Source: Macrocystis pyrifera
Taxonomy: Eukaryota > Sar > Phaeophyceae > Laminariales > Laminariaceae
Direction of reading: 5' to 3'
Length of the DNA stretch: 64,000 bases
Assembly: GCA_031763025.1 (NCBI GenBank)
Contig: JASSKH010000020.1
Location: 12,041,547-12,105,546 of the forward strand
The notes under the pieces are model-generated. The model was not told where the DNA came from, did no database searches, and saw only the letters and a list, made by a program, of their open reading frames with translations. The stretch's first letter is position 1, and each line of letters opens with the position of its first letter. Below are positions 1 to 35,186 of the stretch, piece after piece. A program made the position numbers and the translations under genes.

Positions 1-2
1 GA

Positions 3-21633
<21,631 letters not shown>

Positions 21634-21699
21634 AGTGACGGCAGGTGGGAGAAGGGGAGGCGAGAGGGGGGGGGGGGGGGGGGGGGAGGGTTCGGACGT

Positions 21700-23810
21700 G
21701 AGGAGGTGGTAGGTGGCGGTGTACTACTATTAATATGCTGCTACGGTGACGTATGGTCTCATTTATTTGTTGCCCAGTTGTGTTGGTGTTCTGGTCGTTT
21801 AGTATCTTCCTTTGTCTTTTTTTGCTTTCCGGTTGTTCATTTTTGGTGTCGTTTTTTTCCACTCCACTTTTGGTTCGGTTTGTTTCGTTTTCGTGTACTA
21901 TTACTTGTGTTTATTTTTCGCAGTGTTATTTTTTTTCTTCTTTTTTTTCGTGCCTTTTATTCTCCAGCTCCGGTTTTGTCTTACGGCTACCAGATATATA
22001 TATATATATATACCAGGTATTGGTTTTTGATAAGACACCATACTCGAGAGCCTCTCGCGCACTTTATTTTTCTGATTTTTTTTCCTCAAGGTATTTCTTT
22101 ATTAGTGGCGCAATTTGCACACTGGAAACATGCAGCAAGCGCGACCCCGCCAGCAAGGAATAAATGCCTGCTATTGATAGAAGGGGAAGCTGAAAGTTGC
22201 CACACGTCGGAGATATCATTTTTGATAGCAGATCGCTGACAGATTACCAATCCCCACTGCATGATCTAGATCTTTGAGGGAGGATATTACCCTGACGTGC
22301 ACGTTCTAACCTCATATGGCAAGGTGGGAGCCGCATAAGGTGCATGGTCTGGGACTTTTTTTTTGTAGGTGGTACAGATCCTGCACAGCTTATCGCAGCG
22401 GCAGGCTAGGAACTACAGTAGATGCTCTATCGGATCTTTTTGTAGACGATCTATCTGCCTGGCCTGTAAAACGTTTTGGCGACGCGAGCCTGAACAATGT
22501 CACAGGCTAAAATATTCCTGGTAGGAGATGTAGCGCAGCGCTTGCTACTAAGGATGATCTATAAACCCAATTTTGTCAGCGTTCCTAAACAAATGAGCCT
22601 AAGTTTCTATATTAATACTGGGTTGTTTATCGTTGGAGGACCCATATGCTACTGCTTTAAGGTAATTATATTATATAATTCATTGGCGTTTGAGTTTCGA
22701 GTTTGGAATCGTCCGGCTGGTCACGCGTTCATCCCTGTTTTGGTTTATACCAGGTACAGTGTTAGTACAGTAGTAGTTCGTACATGGTGCCCATTCATGG
22801 TAATGGCAACAGTGTAAAGAAAGGCGAGGTGAGATTTTCAGGGAAAAAGTAAATCCTGACGTTGATATCTTGAATCGAGTGTAGAACACACTCGAGCCCA
22901 TGCAATATTTTTCTGTTTGAAGACCATCCCGGACATGAATATTTGAACCGTTCGTGGAGGGGTCTGGAGACAGACCGTTTTTCACATTTATGTCTGGCGC
23001 GGAACCATAAAAAAGGTGTCGTTTGCTGCTGCACTTTGTACCAGGTATACAGCAGTGTTGATATATTTGTTTTGCGGTCAGGTTTTTTTTGCCCGTTTTT
23101 TTTTGCCTTTTTTCGTTTGGTGTGTTTTTTCACCATGCGCGTCGGCTGACCGAGCGGCAGGGAGCGTGAGCAAACATGCTCTCATTCTGCCCGGGAATGA
23201 TACGTACACGTTTGGTCTTGAATTCAGAGTCCAACCGCGAGCTAAATGCCCGTCGAGAGTGGTTGGTACCTAAGAGACCGGCGTTGACCCCTGGACTGAA
23301 AACCGGCCACTTCAAAACTGCAGCCGACGTTGGTGGGTCACACTGCTTGTAGTGTGACGTGACATTGGCTTTTGAAGTCCTGAAAGGGTTAATGCCCAAA
23401 GAGGGCTTGTTAGGCCTAAAAAGGACCGAAAAAGGCGAAACAAAACGAGCCAAAGAGAGCATCAACATGTCCGTAAGGGCGAAAACACCCCGAAGAAAAC
23501 AAGAAAATAACCGAAAACGGACGTGACGCGCCCGAAAAGGCCGACCTCCTATGAAAATTATTTGAGTACCAGTGACGGACGGCAATGGAGATGCCCTTGT
23601 CCCGCCGTTCCTTTGAATTTCGAATGATCGGTGGACGGAAATGTCTTTTTCTCATTGACATACCTTTGGTGTTATCACGGTTTTGGCCTTGACGTCTTGC
23701 GGCTGGTTTGGAGCTGTGGCTCGTTAGAAAGCGCCCACCTCTCTGATTCCACCGCACACGATTTCTGAGTTTAGTGCTGTGCCGTCGTACGTGGAGAATA
23801 CTGCACAATA
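21700..23810. other. Intergenic sequence, no supported gene
   Basis: T-rich DNA (21780-22110) with a (TA)n stretch near 21995, then a diverged fragment of the dispersed repeat at about 22365-22500. Open frames here are hydrophobic products of T-rich sequence. Confidence 0.4.
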
Positions 23811-23825
23811 TTTATTTTGTAAAAT

Positions 23826-24020
23826 TACGAAATACGTCCGCTGTGAGTTCGGCTGATTAAGTAGCTGATACTCAACTTTGCAAGCTGCGTAATACAATAT
23901 TGTAGTGCAGGAGTGCTTGAGGTGTTCACATCTTCAATGTACATACATATTCTCAGTTTGTAAAACTGAGTCTCAGCCGCGGTAATTACAATCTTGTCTG
24001 TCTGTCTGTCTTTCTGTCCG
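23826..24020. repeat. Partial copy of the GTCAGCTGTGAG repeat, ending in CTGT units
   Basis: AAATACGTCCGCTGTGAG to GCTGCGTAATAC matches the family at 35.2 and 36.1 kb. Downstream CTCAGTTTGTAAAACTGAG, a small palindrome, precedes a short CTGT run, as also seen near 50625-50720. Confidence 0.6.
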
Positions 24021-24316
24021 CATGGCCTATATTTTCGAACACTTTACAGATGATACTCGTACGACGTATTCGACCCTTACGGACCTCATACACTGAAACA
24101 TACCATACCACCATGCAAATTTAGCCATATAATATATCCACGACACCGTACCATCGTACCATACCGCCAACGTCCCATACCACATACTGTGCTTTTCCCG
24201 CACCATACCGCCAACAATACCATACCACACATTATGGAGTTATCCCCATATTCCCTAGGTTTACCCTAGTAGGGTAATCTAGGAGCAAAATTAATTTCCT
24301 GCCCAAACGGACCAAA

Positions 24317-24606
24317 CACAAAAAACGGTACACCAGTGATTTTTTGCCAGTTTACGGTACGAAAAACTCAAACCAGGCCATCAGGGTACACCAACTCCAA
24401 GTTTGATGACACTTTTAGTGAAGGTATACCGTTTTTAGGCGAAACATCCATGTCCGTCCGTCTTATTTGCGAAATTGCCAAAAAACGGTACACCATCGTA
24501 TTTTTGCCAGTTTACGGTACGAATAGTAGAACGAGGCGATCAGGTAACACCAAACCCAAGTTACATGACTTTTTCTGTCGAGGTATACCGTTTTCGGGCA
24601 AAAAAC
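24317..24606. repeat. Two tandem units with inverted ends (AAACGGTACACC / GGTATACCGTTTT)
   Basis: Each unit starts AAAAACGGTACACCA, contains TTGCCAGTTTACGGTACGAA, and ends AGGTATACCGTTTT, so the unit ends are inverted. Units start near 24322 and 24480. Confidence 0.65.
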
Positions 24607-24746
24607 AATGTCCCGGTACAGCTTATGTTTTCGAACATACACTGCGTTCGTCAATAGAAGCGCCTTCTTCTATACTGTGTACTCGTGTTCAAACGAACGT
24701 ACCAGGTACGAGTCAAGCGTTGCTTATATACAATCTGAAGCCATTT

Positions 24747-25293
24747 TACTTCGTTTCGTGCGCGGGCGTGTAGTCAGAACACGGTACCGCGGGCGAGCCC
24801 GGCGCCGCCGCGGGTGTCAGCGGGTGCTAGCAGGTAGAGGGGGTGTTGCAAGGAGCGCCGTCGCCGTTTGCATGGCTAGGCGTCGCGTGTCTCGAGGCAC
24901 GCAGGGAGCATGAATGGGCTGTGCCTGGCCTCCTTGTGAGGCTCCGCTTGCACCATATACGAGATAGAAGGGTCGTTTCGATATTTATGCGAAATAATAT
25001 TCCAGCGGTGCTTATTTTTGCGACCAAACTAAACTTCAAAGAGACTTCAATGCAGTTTGAGCACCAACTTTGTCGAAGTGGCGAAGAAGGGCCACGGTGA
25101 GCACCGGGCTTCATGCGAGGCGGGCGACTACGCTCACTGTGGCAGAGAGTGAGGAAAACTTTATCCGGACCCAATCGGTGGTGAGGTGGTCGCGAGACGG
25201 GCGGGTGGCGCACAAGGCTAAGAGGGAAGCTCTGCTGTTCGTTTTTTTCTTTTTGACCGGTAGAACGTGTTCCAACCAGGCAGAAAATTATTA
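24747..25293 (+). repeat. Long dispersed repeat R9, copy 1
   Basis: A 550-bp segment is found again at 30375-30935 in the same orientation: shared GTAGAGGGGG, GTTGCAAGGAGCG, GGCTAGGCGTCGCGTG-like sequence and GTGAGCACCGGGTTTCA-like sequence. A conserved-looking frame (HARRATGLTVEE in copy 2) may be a relic of a coding region; I cannot identify it. Confidence 0.7.
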
Positions 25294-25554
25294 CATGTCA
25301 TAATGAGAGGAGACAGGCACTGGGCCAAGGGATAGGTACAAGGTTATGACTTATTTACAACATGACAAGCAAAAAACAAGGTAAAGATAGACTAGACTTT
25401 TCGAGCTTGCACCAATCAAAGCAGAGCTATGACTTGCCGTATGACTTGCAAAATAGCCGTGATTGGCCAACAGTGCTGTTACTGCTGAGCACATATATCG
25501 TATTGAGCGTGCTACGAGTACAACAAGCAGATTGCTGTACATCGCTGCGACCAT

Positions 25555-26425
25555 GCCGCCCAGAAGCAGCAGCAGCAGGCAAAACCATGCGCGTGAGGCG
25601 GCACATCCGCAGTACATACACTCTATGGATGGCTTGTATCGGGGCCTCTGCGATATGCATCACAGAGGATGGATAGGTAGAGTTTGGGGTGCGGGCGCAT
25701 GTATGTATCCCGACTCCCGATCACACCCACGACGACGACGACCAACAACAACCACCACCTGATGTTGCCCAGCAGCATAGTAACAGGCCAAACCAGCGCG
25801 TGAGGTGCATGCCCGCAGTGTATTCTTGGCTACTGTACCTGTAGTTGCAGGTGTTGGAGCCTACGACGCGTCATCGAGGATATATAGGCAGAGCTTGGTG
25901 TGCGGGGGCATGTGTGTAACCCGACTCCCGAACACGCCCACCGATCAACGACCAACCAACTGCCACCAGGCATAACTGCGTGAGGTGACACATCCAGGGT
26001 GTACTCTTGGCTACTGTGGCTGTAGTATTAATAGTTGCAAGTGTCGGAGCCTACGATGCATCATCGAGGATAAATATAGGAAGATCTTCGGGTGCGGGCA
26101 TATGTATGTATCTACAGTATGTACCCATGTATGTATGTATCCTGACTCCCGACCACGCCCACCACAACGATCAACGACCAACTGCCACCAGACAAAACTA
26201 CTCATCCTCCAGCAGCAGCAGGCGCCCAGCAGCACACTAGCAGCAGGCAAAATCATGCGCGCACGTTGGCATATGCTGGGTGTAATTGATGACTAGTTGC
26301 ATGTATCGGAGCTACGATGCAGCACTGAGGACGGACAGTAGGCAGAGCTGGCTGGGGGCACGGGCGCATGATATCCAGACTCCAAACCACACCGACCACA
26401 ACGATCAACAACCGCCACCAGAGAA
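25555..26425. repeat. Macrosatellite, four units of about 210 bp
   Basis: Each unit runs from CAGCAGCAGGCAAAA-type sequence through GTCGGAGCCTACGATGCATC and GCGGGCGCATGTATG to CCCGACTCCCGA and ACGATCAACGACCAACTGCC. Units start near 25555, 25770, 25975 and 26210 and are clearly diverged. Confidence 0.75.
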
Positions 26426-27168
26426 AAAAACTGCTGTACTCCTCTGCTGTTGTTCTGAGCAGCAGTGCAATTCTTACAGCCAATCGAGAGGACAGCAGTA
26501 CGCATGTGCCTGCTGTCGCCACCGCTTGCCTGCGCCACCACCACGCACCGCCGTCTCCGCTGTTGTTCGAGCTGCGCGGTTGGTATTTTAGATCGACAAG
26601 CTCGTCATAATTTCATTGACATATATATAGTGGACCCAAAAGCTGCGTCATAGTAGCAGGGTGTCCCCGGCAACCACTTGAGAGCACAGCAGTAGTAGTG
26701 ACAGTATAGTTCCTGCGGTCGTCTTTTGCCTCCACACCATACACACCGCCCATGTCTTGCTGTGCAAACGTTGCTCGACCGGCATTGAGGCGGACGAAAA
26801 TCGACTGAAACGCCTCAAAATCGTTGGACGACAGACAACCTACCCTTCTAACACCCTATACACAGCTGGTCGAAACAAGGCTGCAGTGATACTGACTTCC
26901 CGATACCTGCAACCTACGGTACCCACTTCTTATACTGCCAAAACCTAATTTTATTGTACCAAAACCACAAGAAAAAGCGGAAATTCTATGGTACGAATAC
27001 GTGCTTCCTACGTACTTTTCTTGGTACTTGCATAATCATTAGAACGATAACGGCCCGCGTCAACAACGGTGCTGCCTCTTAGCGGCCGGGGTCCCGATCG
27101 GACCTCTCTGTATCACCCTTCGACCTGATGATCAACTCCATCTCAAAAGCGGATGGCCAGGTGACGTC

Positions 27169-27714
27169 GTGGAACGGCATGCTCGTATCATGTACACTTG
27201 GACGGCTCTCGGATTCAACTGGCACTACACCACCAATTGCCATGTCGAGGACCATGGCCATGTCGAGATAACCGCATCCCAATGTGCACGATGGCGAGAT
27301 CCCGCACCAGTCTTGATTTCGCACGGACTACCCACTCCAGGATGCAGTCAATGCCTTGGTCCTAACCGGAGCCGCCTCCGACTTCTCATTCCTGGACCTG
27401 CTCCGTGCCCCCCCTGCGACGAGAGCTGCGCCCGGTACATAAGCACATCCATATGGTCGATTTTTCCTTGGAGTGCGGGCAACGCCCCAGATCGCGTATT
27501 CTTCGCGTCTGCACGTGTAGAAATCTACGAGGACGTCGGAGAGCCGCCGGCACCGTCACCTATTTTCATGATGGGCGTTGAGTACTGCCTCGTAGCTGTC
27601 ATCTACTCCATTCCGAACCATTTCGTGATCCAGTTGCGTTCGAGAGGGCGGTGGTTGAAGTACGATTGTATACTCGGGGGGGAGTACCACGTCTTGCGAC
27701 GATTTCGACTATGA
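27169..27714 (+). pseudogene. Possible fragment of a cysteine-peptidase-like (USP-type) protein
   Basis: An open frame of 181 codons with normal composition and no repeat origin. Near its end, YCLVAVIYSIPNHFVIQLRS followed by GRWLKYD resembles the histidine region of ubiquitin-hydrolase-fold peptidases, where a Leu-Val-Ala strand is followed by HF and a W..YD motif; such domains occur in some transposon proteins. A Cys-rich stretch (CSQCLGP, CPPCDESC) precedes it. The nucleophile region is not visible, so this is partial at best. The frame starts at an ATG but may be an exon. Identity is inference with low confidence. Confidence 0.35.
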
Positions 27715-27854
27715 CTGGTATCATGGTTTCCAGCATATGTATGTCTACCTTCGAAAGTCTATGACCTTGCCTGTTCCTCAGGCACAAACGACACTATACC
27801 GTAGTGCTATCTACCATGAGCGCGCAAGCCAAGAACGCGCTGTGAAGCGGAGGC

Positions 27855-28490
27855 CGCTCTAGGGTAGTGGTAAGGGTAGTGGTAAGGGACGCAGGTGGTT
27901 CTGGCAGCTGGAAAGCAGTGCTTCGCTTCTTCTGATTTAGATCTTCTTATTGATGGCGAGAGCTGAGGAGGTGCTCTGGTAGAGAAGTGAGAGGTAGGGG
28001 GGCGGGACTCGACGCCCAGATATACTCGTCCCACCCCATCTCACAAGCTCTCCTAAATTCCTCTTATCTGATGTACTCCTACAGAACTTTCCTATGGCTA
28101 CCGACCGTTCTTCTGCTAATATAAGAACTTCTCGCTTCGTGGTCCTATCTGCGTTAAGGAATATTGCTCTCGTCTAGGGGGTTATCCACCCTAGGGAACA
28201 TTCCTAAAAGAACGTTACTCTCGACTAACGGAATATCCGCCGGGTTAATCCATTCTTTGGATTATTCTCGTATTCGTGAGACTATAAGACTGCAACGTAT
28301 TATATATACAGCCCATGAGTACTCTACTCATATTACATTAGCCCACCCTGAATAGTCGTATATGCAGACCACAAGATGGTCGGAGGGTGATGACAAAGTT
28401 CATCCCAAACGGCCAGGAAAAAGGTGGTCGAAGATGCGGCTATTCGAAACAAAAGAAATGAGGCTATAGATCCCCCCACACGTCGTAATA
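27855..28490 (+). repeat. Dispersed repeat R7/R8, uninterrupted copy
   Basis: This 640-bp segment recurs at 61445-63400, where it is split by a retroelement insertion. Shared parts include AGCAGTGCTTCGCTTCTTCT, CACAAGCTCTCCTAAATTCC-like sequence and CATTAGCCCACCCTGAA. A short conserved frame contains HPKRPGKRW in the other copy. Confidence 0.75.
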
Positions 28491-30370
28491 AAACCCAAAC
28501 ACTACGAAGAGGGGGTGTTCGCTGAGAACAACCACTGAAAGGAAGACTAAAGGAGAGAGACACACAGAACTCAAAGCAGAGGCGAAAGGAGAAATCACCC
28601 AAAATGAAAACAAAGAAAGACGAACGCAAAAGGAGACAGAAACCGAAGCGAAGGCTGAAGAAGAAAACGAAGACCGAAGTGAAGGCGAAAGAAGGACGTA
28701 CAAGCGTATTACTGGAGCCATTGTCTGGGGCCCAAGGAGGTACGAAAGGGTTGTTCGCTGAACCGGGTTGGCAAACGAGGAAACTCTAGAAAGGAGACAG
28801 CGATCACAATTCAAAAACATAAATATATATCCGCTAGGCCTCATGCCTTGTCTTGTGGCGAAGGTCCTAACATGGTAGACATCACGCGAGACAGAAGGGA
28901 CACAGCAAGAGTGCTATGAGGGCTGCGTGTACTAGGGACTACTAAAACCGAGAGACGGAACGAACAACGCGGCGTCTCGGAGACCTGTTCGTGGTGTGAA
29001 CAATACCAGCAAACGTAGCAAGGTAGGCAACTCAACAAAAACAAACTCAAAGATGGTGGCGGCAAGAAAATCCGCAAGAAAATCGGCCTAATGCGTGCAG
29101 TTCGAACTTGTAGTTAGCGCGGGACCCAAACACTAGCGTGTGCAACTCGGTCAACCGGGGTGACATCAAACGTGGTGTCGTTTGCCAGAGGACAGAGGGG
29201 TGTGCGGAATACCGGACAAGAAAGAAAGAAGAAGAAAAGGGAAAGAGAAAACGAAATACCATCGGGACCAGAAAACAGACAAAAAGCTGGACACAGGTCA
29301 GGAGAAATCGATCATGTCCAAACCGCTTGTGTATGGCCGATAACTCAGCGGCCTTCCGGGGCGGCAATGCTTCGTATCGGGACCCTACTTGTCAAACATG
29401 GGAGAAGCACGGGTGAGCTGGAAGCTCGATATAGTCTTAGCTCGAGGACCGTCTGAAACACGGGTCGGCGGAAGTCGAGGCGACTAGACAAGGACCCATC
29501 ATGCCTCCGCCTTACCAAAGTCCTGGCCACTACGACGTGGGGAGCGCAGCTGTGCCTTGCCGACTCGACTCCGACGTGCCGCCGCCTTGAGTTTCTCACG
29601 TGTTCTTCACATGTGTGTTGAAACGTTTTGATTTTTTTGTGTGATATTGCTTCTCGATTAGGACTGCCTGCCTTCTTGTTTCCGTCTTTTTTCTAGAACG
29701 CATTTTGCAGAAATGTTGCACGGCGCGTCCAGCCTTTCGAGTTCTGCGCAGCAAACATTTATATTATTAACTGTTCGGTCGACATAGTGTTGTTTACGGG
29801 GTGCATGTACGTAGCGATCATCGGCGAAAAATCTACTTGTATGCCTTTTGTCATCTTGGACTTCACTGCGGCGTTTTATTTGGTATGGCTGTGTTCGCGA
29901 CACGTCGAGGTCATCGCAGTCTGCGCGATGCGACTGTGATGTTATGTTTTGGTTGCTTCGAAAGAGCGGCAACTGCAGCATCTTCCAACAAGTAAAATTC
30001 TACGTAGCAAATGTCGACGTCGCGAGAGAATTTTCATACCTCCGTCCAACCTGTTATTATATGGTAATACCTAGGGAACAGCAGGGCAACCCTTGCCCTG
30101 CCCTTCAATACCATACCACTAACATATATATATATATCCCATACCGCGTTTTTTCCTTATAGTACATCAAACCGCGTTACCATCATGCCAGATACCATTA
30201 GAACTACATACTTAGATCTCGATCTCTGAGCGTGCTCCGTTGGTACATCCCTGGCCTCTCAGAGCTCCCACTTGGGAATCGCCTCTTTTTATTACTTGCC
30301 GGACCTTTCCAGCGAGTCTTTGTTTTTCTCCATTTCTCGTCGTACTTTCAGTCCTTCTTTCCTTTTTTCT
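28490..30370. other. Intergenic sequence, no supported gene
   Basis: Purine-rich DNA (28600-28700) and mixed sequence. Open frames of up to 107 codons exist on both strands but overlap each other and show no domain. Confidence 0.4.
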
Positions 30371-30374
30371 TCTT

Positions 30375-30935
30375 TCGTTTCGTGTGCGTGCGTGTACTCC
30401 GAGCACGGTTGCGCGGGCGAACCCGGCACCGTCGCGGCTGTCAGCGGATGCTAGCGGGTAGAGGGGGAGTTGCAAGGAGCGCGGTCGCCGCTTTCGTGCC
30501 TAGGCGTCGCGTGTGGCTCGAGACACGAGGGATGCATCAATAGGCTCTGTCTGGCCTCCATTTGTGATTTTGGACAGAGTACGTACGAGTATTTAAGGGT
30601 CGTTCGGGATTGTAATATAATATTCAAGCGGTGCTTATTTTTGCGACCGGGATGAAAGTCACAAGAGGGAGGTACCCCGAATGAGCACCAACATTGTCGA
30701 GCTTGCGTCGAGGTCCACGGTGAGCACCGGGTTTCACGCGAGGCGGGCGACGGGGCTCACTGTGGAAGAGAGGGAGGAAAGCTTTACCCGGACTGAATCA
30801 GTGGCGAGATGGTCGCGAGAGGGGCGGGCGGCGTACGAGGCTGAGAGAGAAGCTCTGTTGTTTATTTTTTTATTTTTTTATTTTTTTATTTTTGACTGGT
30901 GTAATGTGTTCCAATCAGGTAGTAAATTACTATAT
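30375..30935 (+). repeat. Long dispersed repeat R9, copy 2
   Basis: Direct repeat of 24747-25293, retaining CACGGTTGCGCGGGCGAACC, GTCGCGAGAGGGGCGGGCGG and a shared end (GTGTTCCAATCAGGTA). Confidence 0.7.
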
Positions 30936-33900
30936 AAAGGGGACGGGGATTTTTTTTCTTTCAGAATTTTTCGGTTCATTTTCATTGCTTCTGCTGTGTT
31001 GCTGTGCCGTGCTGTGGTTTATCTTTCGTACATACGAGTACAGACACAAAGCATATCGAAAGAAGAAAATAAGTACCCTACCTGGGGTATGTACGTACGT
31101 ACGAGACATGTGAGCGAGCGTAGCGGAAAACCGCCCGCGACGCGAAGCTTATGTGGCGTCCGAGCTGTTTTCTCCTGAAGCATGGCGGCGGGACTCTTGG
31201 CATTATCAAGTCGCCAGTTTGCAACTACAGGGGGGTCATGAAAAAAGCAATATTCAGTCATGGATCTCTGTCCGCGCATAGTTTGATGTACTTTTCCATC
31301 CAGAGCGAGCGTATCGGGCGGCGTAGACCGCCCGCGGAGCGAAGCGCCTTATACCAACATACGATATCACATCAAGTACATAAGAAGAGCATACGTTCAA
31401 GGTGCAATGTGATGGGTGAGGTGAAGGTGCAAGGTGGTCAGGTGATATATGAGATGAAGGTGCAAAGGGAGACCGATGGCACCAGGGCGCAGACTGCTAT
31501 TTCTACCCGTGAACATCCTGGCCAGGACAGTCACAGCGTCTATGCCTTCCCTAGGCACAAAACCTGACGACTTGGGTGATCAGCTTTTCGTATCGAAAAA
31601 TGGCAAGCTCTCAGAATTCAAGATGTTCTCCACGACAATACCCAGCAGCAGAACGATCGATGAGTTGAATGGTGACACAACTGTATAGCGTCCTTGCTTC
31701 GCGCCCGACGCGCGGTCAGCGGGCGGCGCATCTCTCCGTGGCCAGACTACAGCAGTCGGCAGGCCCGGGTGTGGGCCTAGAGACCAAGAAGAGAAGCGCA
31801 CTCGGCGCGCACCTTTCGGTGGATACGTACTCGTGGACTACAGCAGCAGCGGCACGGCAGCGGCAGCAGCAGCAACCGCAGCAGCTACAGCAGCCAGTCA
31901 CATTGTGAAGTACCTGGTACAAAATACCAAGACAAGTAGACTCGGCACGTATCTCCGCCGCCAGACCAAAGAAAGGCAGTCAGAGTTGGCTCGGACGCTT
32001 GGGTCCTACGCGCAGTGCAGCGCACCCAATGCGTCTCTTCGCGGCACCAGACCACAGCAACAACAGTTGGTCTCGGCTTTGCTCGCATCTGTGCGCACAC
32101 AGTAAATCCGAGCAACAACACACAACGTCCGGTGACGTGTGGCGGGCGCTGGCCAGGCGTATGATAAAAAAACCTATTATTGGCCGCTGGTATGCACAAA
32201 TTAGATGACAAAATTTCTCTACAGTACGTATCCGTCTCGAATGGCAAAAAATAGGCTGTTTTCAGGTTTGAGAAGATACCGTTGGACGCCGCCGGCAAGC
32301 TCTTGCCCGCTAGAACATGGATCCACCTGATTTCTTCGAGCTCGTCATCAATACTCTTTGACCTTGCCCGACACCTAGCGGGTTGGCCGTGGGCTGAGTC
32401 TATGCCAAGATCGAGCGTCTATCGTCGCATGAGCTGATTTTTATCAGCGTGTTGACAGTTTGCAACGAGAAAAAAAAACAAATTGCGCCGCCTGCGGCCA
32501 AAAAAAGTAAAAACCAAACATTTCCTCCCCTTTTTTCCCACAGCGGCGGTACTCGTCGTATGTTTGTTACTCGCACGTCCGGCAGTTGAAATACATGTGA
32601 ATCTGTCGGATGTGTAAACAACCCGCACGTTATTCATTGGTCAACGGAGCGTCGTCAGCTCTCGGACCGCTTGTTGGGGATCTCTTATATTTCGCAGTCT
32701 GGGGGGCCGTGGAGTTCACCGGGCGGATCGCCATCGTGTCAGCGCTTATTACTTTATTACCCGCCAGTTAGTTGATCTGTATTTTTAATAGTAGTTGGGT
32801 ACGGGGTTGGAATCATGTCCTGTGTGCCGGGTTGTGCTGTGCAGTGTGTGGTAGTGTTTGTTGTGCTGATGAGTGTGCTCGAAATATTCGGGGAAATATT
32901 GACCGATCATTATTATTTCCAGTTTACTACAAGAGGCTGTCGGTTGAGTTGCTACTGTTGAAGGGTGATAGCTGTGAGTTCATACTGCACCGGGAAGAGG
33001 GTTGTTCTTGGGTTGGGGGTTTGGATCGTATGGCGGTGCTTTTTGCGCGTTGTTGCTGCAGAGCTGAGGCTGCTCCAGCTGCATGCTGCGGCAGAGCTGT
33101 GCTGTGTGCTGTGTGCTGTACGACATGCCACACTATGAAACAAAAATGCCCAGAAAATCTTTACTATCACATAATACGAATTACGAGTGAGTATACTGTA
33201 TGTACTATTGATAGGTCGGAAAAGTACCCTTGTACTTACTTAGGGAAGAACCATATTTCACGCTGGTCGTTACATATTGCGATAGATTTTTTTTTCTCTA
33301 ATCTTATCCAAAGAAGTACATATTCAATTCGTAATCTTAACTATGTCTATTATAGTACGACCACGAGTATCGTGTTGATTACTTTGTAACCGTCGTGCGT
33401 GCAAGAAACCCGCGGCAGATCACTGTGCCGCCGTAGATCTGTCGCTTTCGTCATTCCCACTCTTCTGGTAATATTATAGGCTGTGAAAGAGTCTGGTGCA
33501 TCATCACTACTACTAGCAGCACGAAAAAGTCTAATTCGCATCAATTTCAAAACGAAAGGTAATTTGCTTTTACTTTCCAATCCCCTGTGTGGTACGTACA
33601 GACATAGCACGTTCTACTGTCTCTAATCGTCTGTCGATCACTTTGTTACCGTCGTATTATATTTCGTCTCCCCGATTTCAGAAAATATATACCTGCTCAA
33701 TATTATTTCTTGCAAGCAGCACCTACTGATCCACCACCGCCTGGACTCTATATGATGACCTTATGGTAGCATGCTTCGTAAAAGGAGTGTGTCTTTCCGT
33801 ATGTAGGGACGGGCAGGCTTACGGCTTCCATCGTCGCTCGGAACCGGAGCCGTGAGCCCACGGCTGTGGGCTTTTCTTAGAGGCGAGAGGAGACCTTCTG

Positions 33901-35180
33901 CGATATACAGATATCGGCAGACGTGCTTTCCCGTATACACTGCCGCCGTATGGACCAGGCAAACCACAACCTATTGGTGACTGTTGGGGGGTGGGGCGCC
34001 CTCTTCCCGCCGTGCTATCGTACTGCTGCACTGGCATACCACTCTGTTCCCTAATATAGTAACCGTATTTAACAATGAGGGAGCGCGAGTGTTTTGTCGC
34101 TTCTTGACTGCACTCGTTATTTATTTATTTTTTTGTCGTCTTCCTGGACCTTGGGGGATGAATTTTTGTCTGCCCGATATGTTTCTGGTGTGGTTTCTTT
34201 TTTTTGGACTGGGTTGGGGATGTGTTTTTGCGTATTCTATCCTGCCTACCCCCCCCGCTCAGTGTTGGGTCTGGTCGGGGCACTCGGCCGCTCAATTGCG
34301 GCCCAGGACGCGCTTTCAGAGTTGGGGACTGGGTTTAGGTGGTTCTTGCCGTCTTCCGTGTTATTTTTCTTTTCGTTCCCGTACGCACTTCTCGCTTTTC
34401 CGTGCATCTTCCTCGCCTCCCCCCTCGTGCGGGCGGTATGGCGATGGCTTTCATCGACGATTTCTTCCTGCCCCTTAAGGCTAGGTCTTCCCTTTATTGT
34501 TTTTACGTACTTTGCCGGCTTCGTTGCCTCGCCGTTCAGAGGTGTGGGAGTGGGTTTTGAGGAGCCGCATCTTCGACACATGTTCTAGTTCGTGGAATCG
34601 GGGTTTCCACGAATTTCCCATACTTCTGCATATACGGCTCACCAGAGTGGGCTAGTGTTATGATACTGCTTTGCATGAGGTTGAAAGCCCGGTAATTACC
34701 TGGGTTCAGTCACTGGGATCGTATTTGTAGTACTTGGAAGGCGTATCTTAGGTGGAAAACCAGGGGTTTTCCAGAGGCGCACGAGCTTGGTCTCAGTCTC
34801 CGCGTGCACGAAAGGAATAAAACTGCTCTTCTTCTATAGCTAAGCAAGCAACTTATGTGAGTACCAACGTTTATCGACTCAAAAGGCAGACCTGTCCAGG
34901 GATACAAAGTGTCCCGCAAGCTTGATCTTAACACAAGCCTTTTGTTCTCGGTTTTCCAAGGCAAGGAAAAAAAACAGACGTTCGGTCTGAGCCAACCCCG
35001 CCTGCTGGGGTGCCGTCTGTGCCGGTGCCAACTTGTCTCTGTCGACACTCGCATCAACTCCAACTGCGACGCCACAAAAATGATACAAGCAAACTGAGAA
35101 CAGCGCTCGAATGCATTTCATCGAGGGCAATAACAATGTGATATATTCATACGCTATGATAGGCGCTGGTCCACGATTAT
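30936..35180. other. Intergenic sequence, no supported gene
   Basis: About 4.2 kb of unique-looking DNA. A 70-codon frame (31476-31688) and a hydrophobic pair of overlapping frames (33984-34588) are present, but none shows a known domain, signal peptide or convincing splice context. Confidence 0.4.
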
Positions 35181-35186
35181 ATAATA

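Noticed and set aside
25555-26425. Possible CRISPR-like array of regularly spaced repeats
   Set aside because: Units are contiguous and diverged with no short identical repeat and unique spacer pattern; the genome is eukaryotic.
32772-33389. + frame of 205 codons, Cys-rich
   Set aside because: Composition reflects TGTGCTGTG-type sequence; no domain, no splice context.
33984-34588. Two overlapping hydrophobic + frames of 164 codons
   Set aside because: T-rich DNA gives hydrophobic codons in both frames; no way to favour either.
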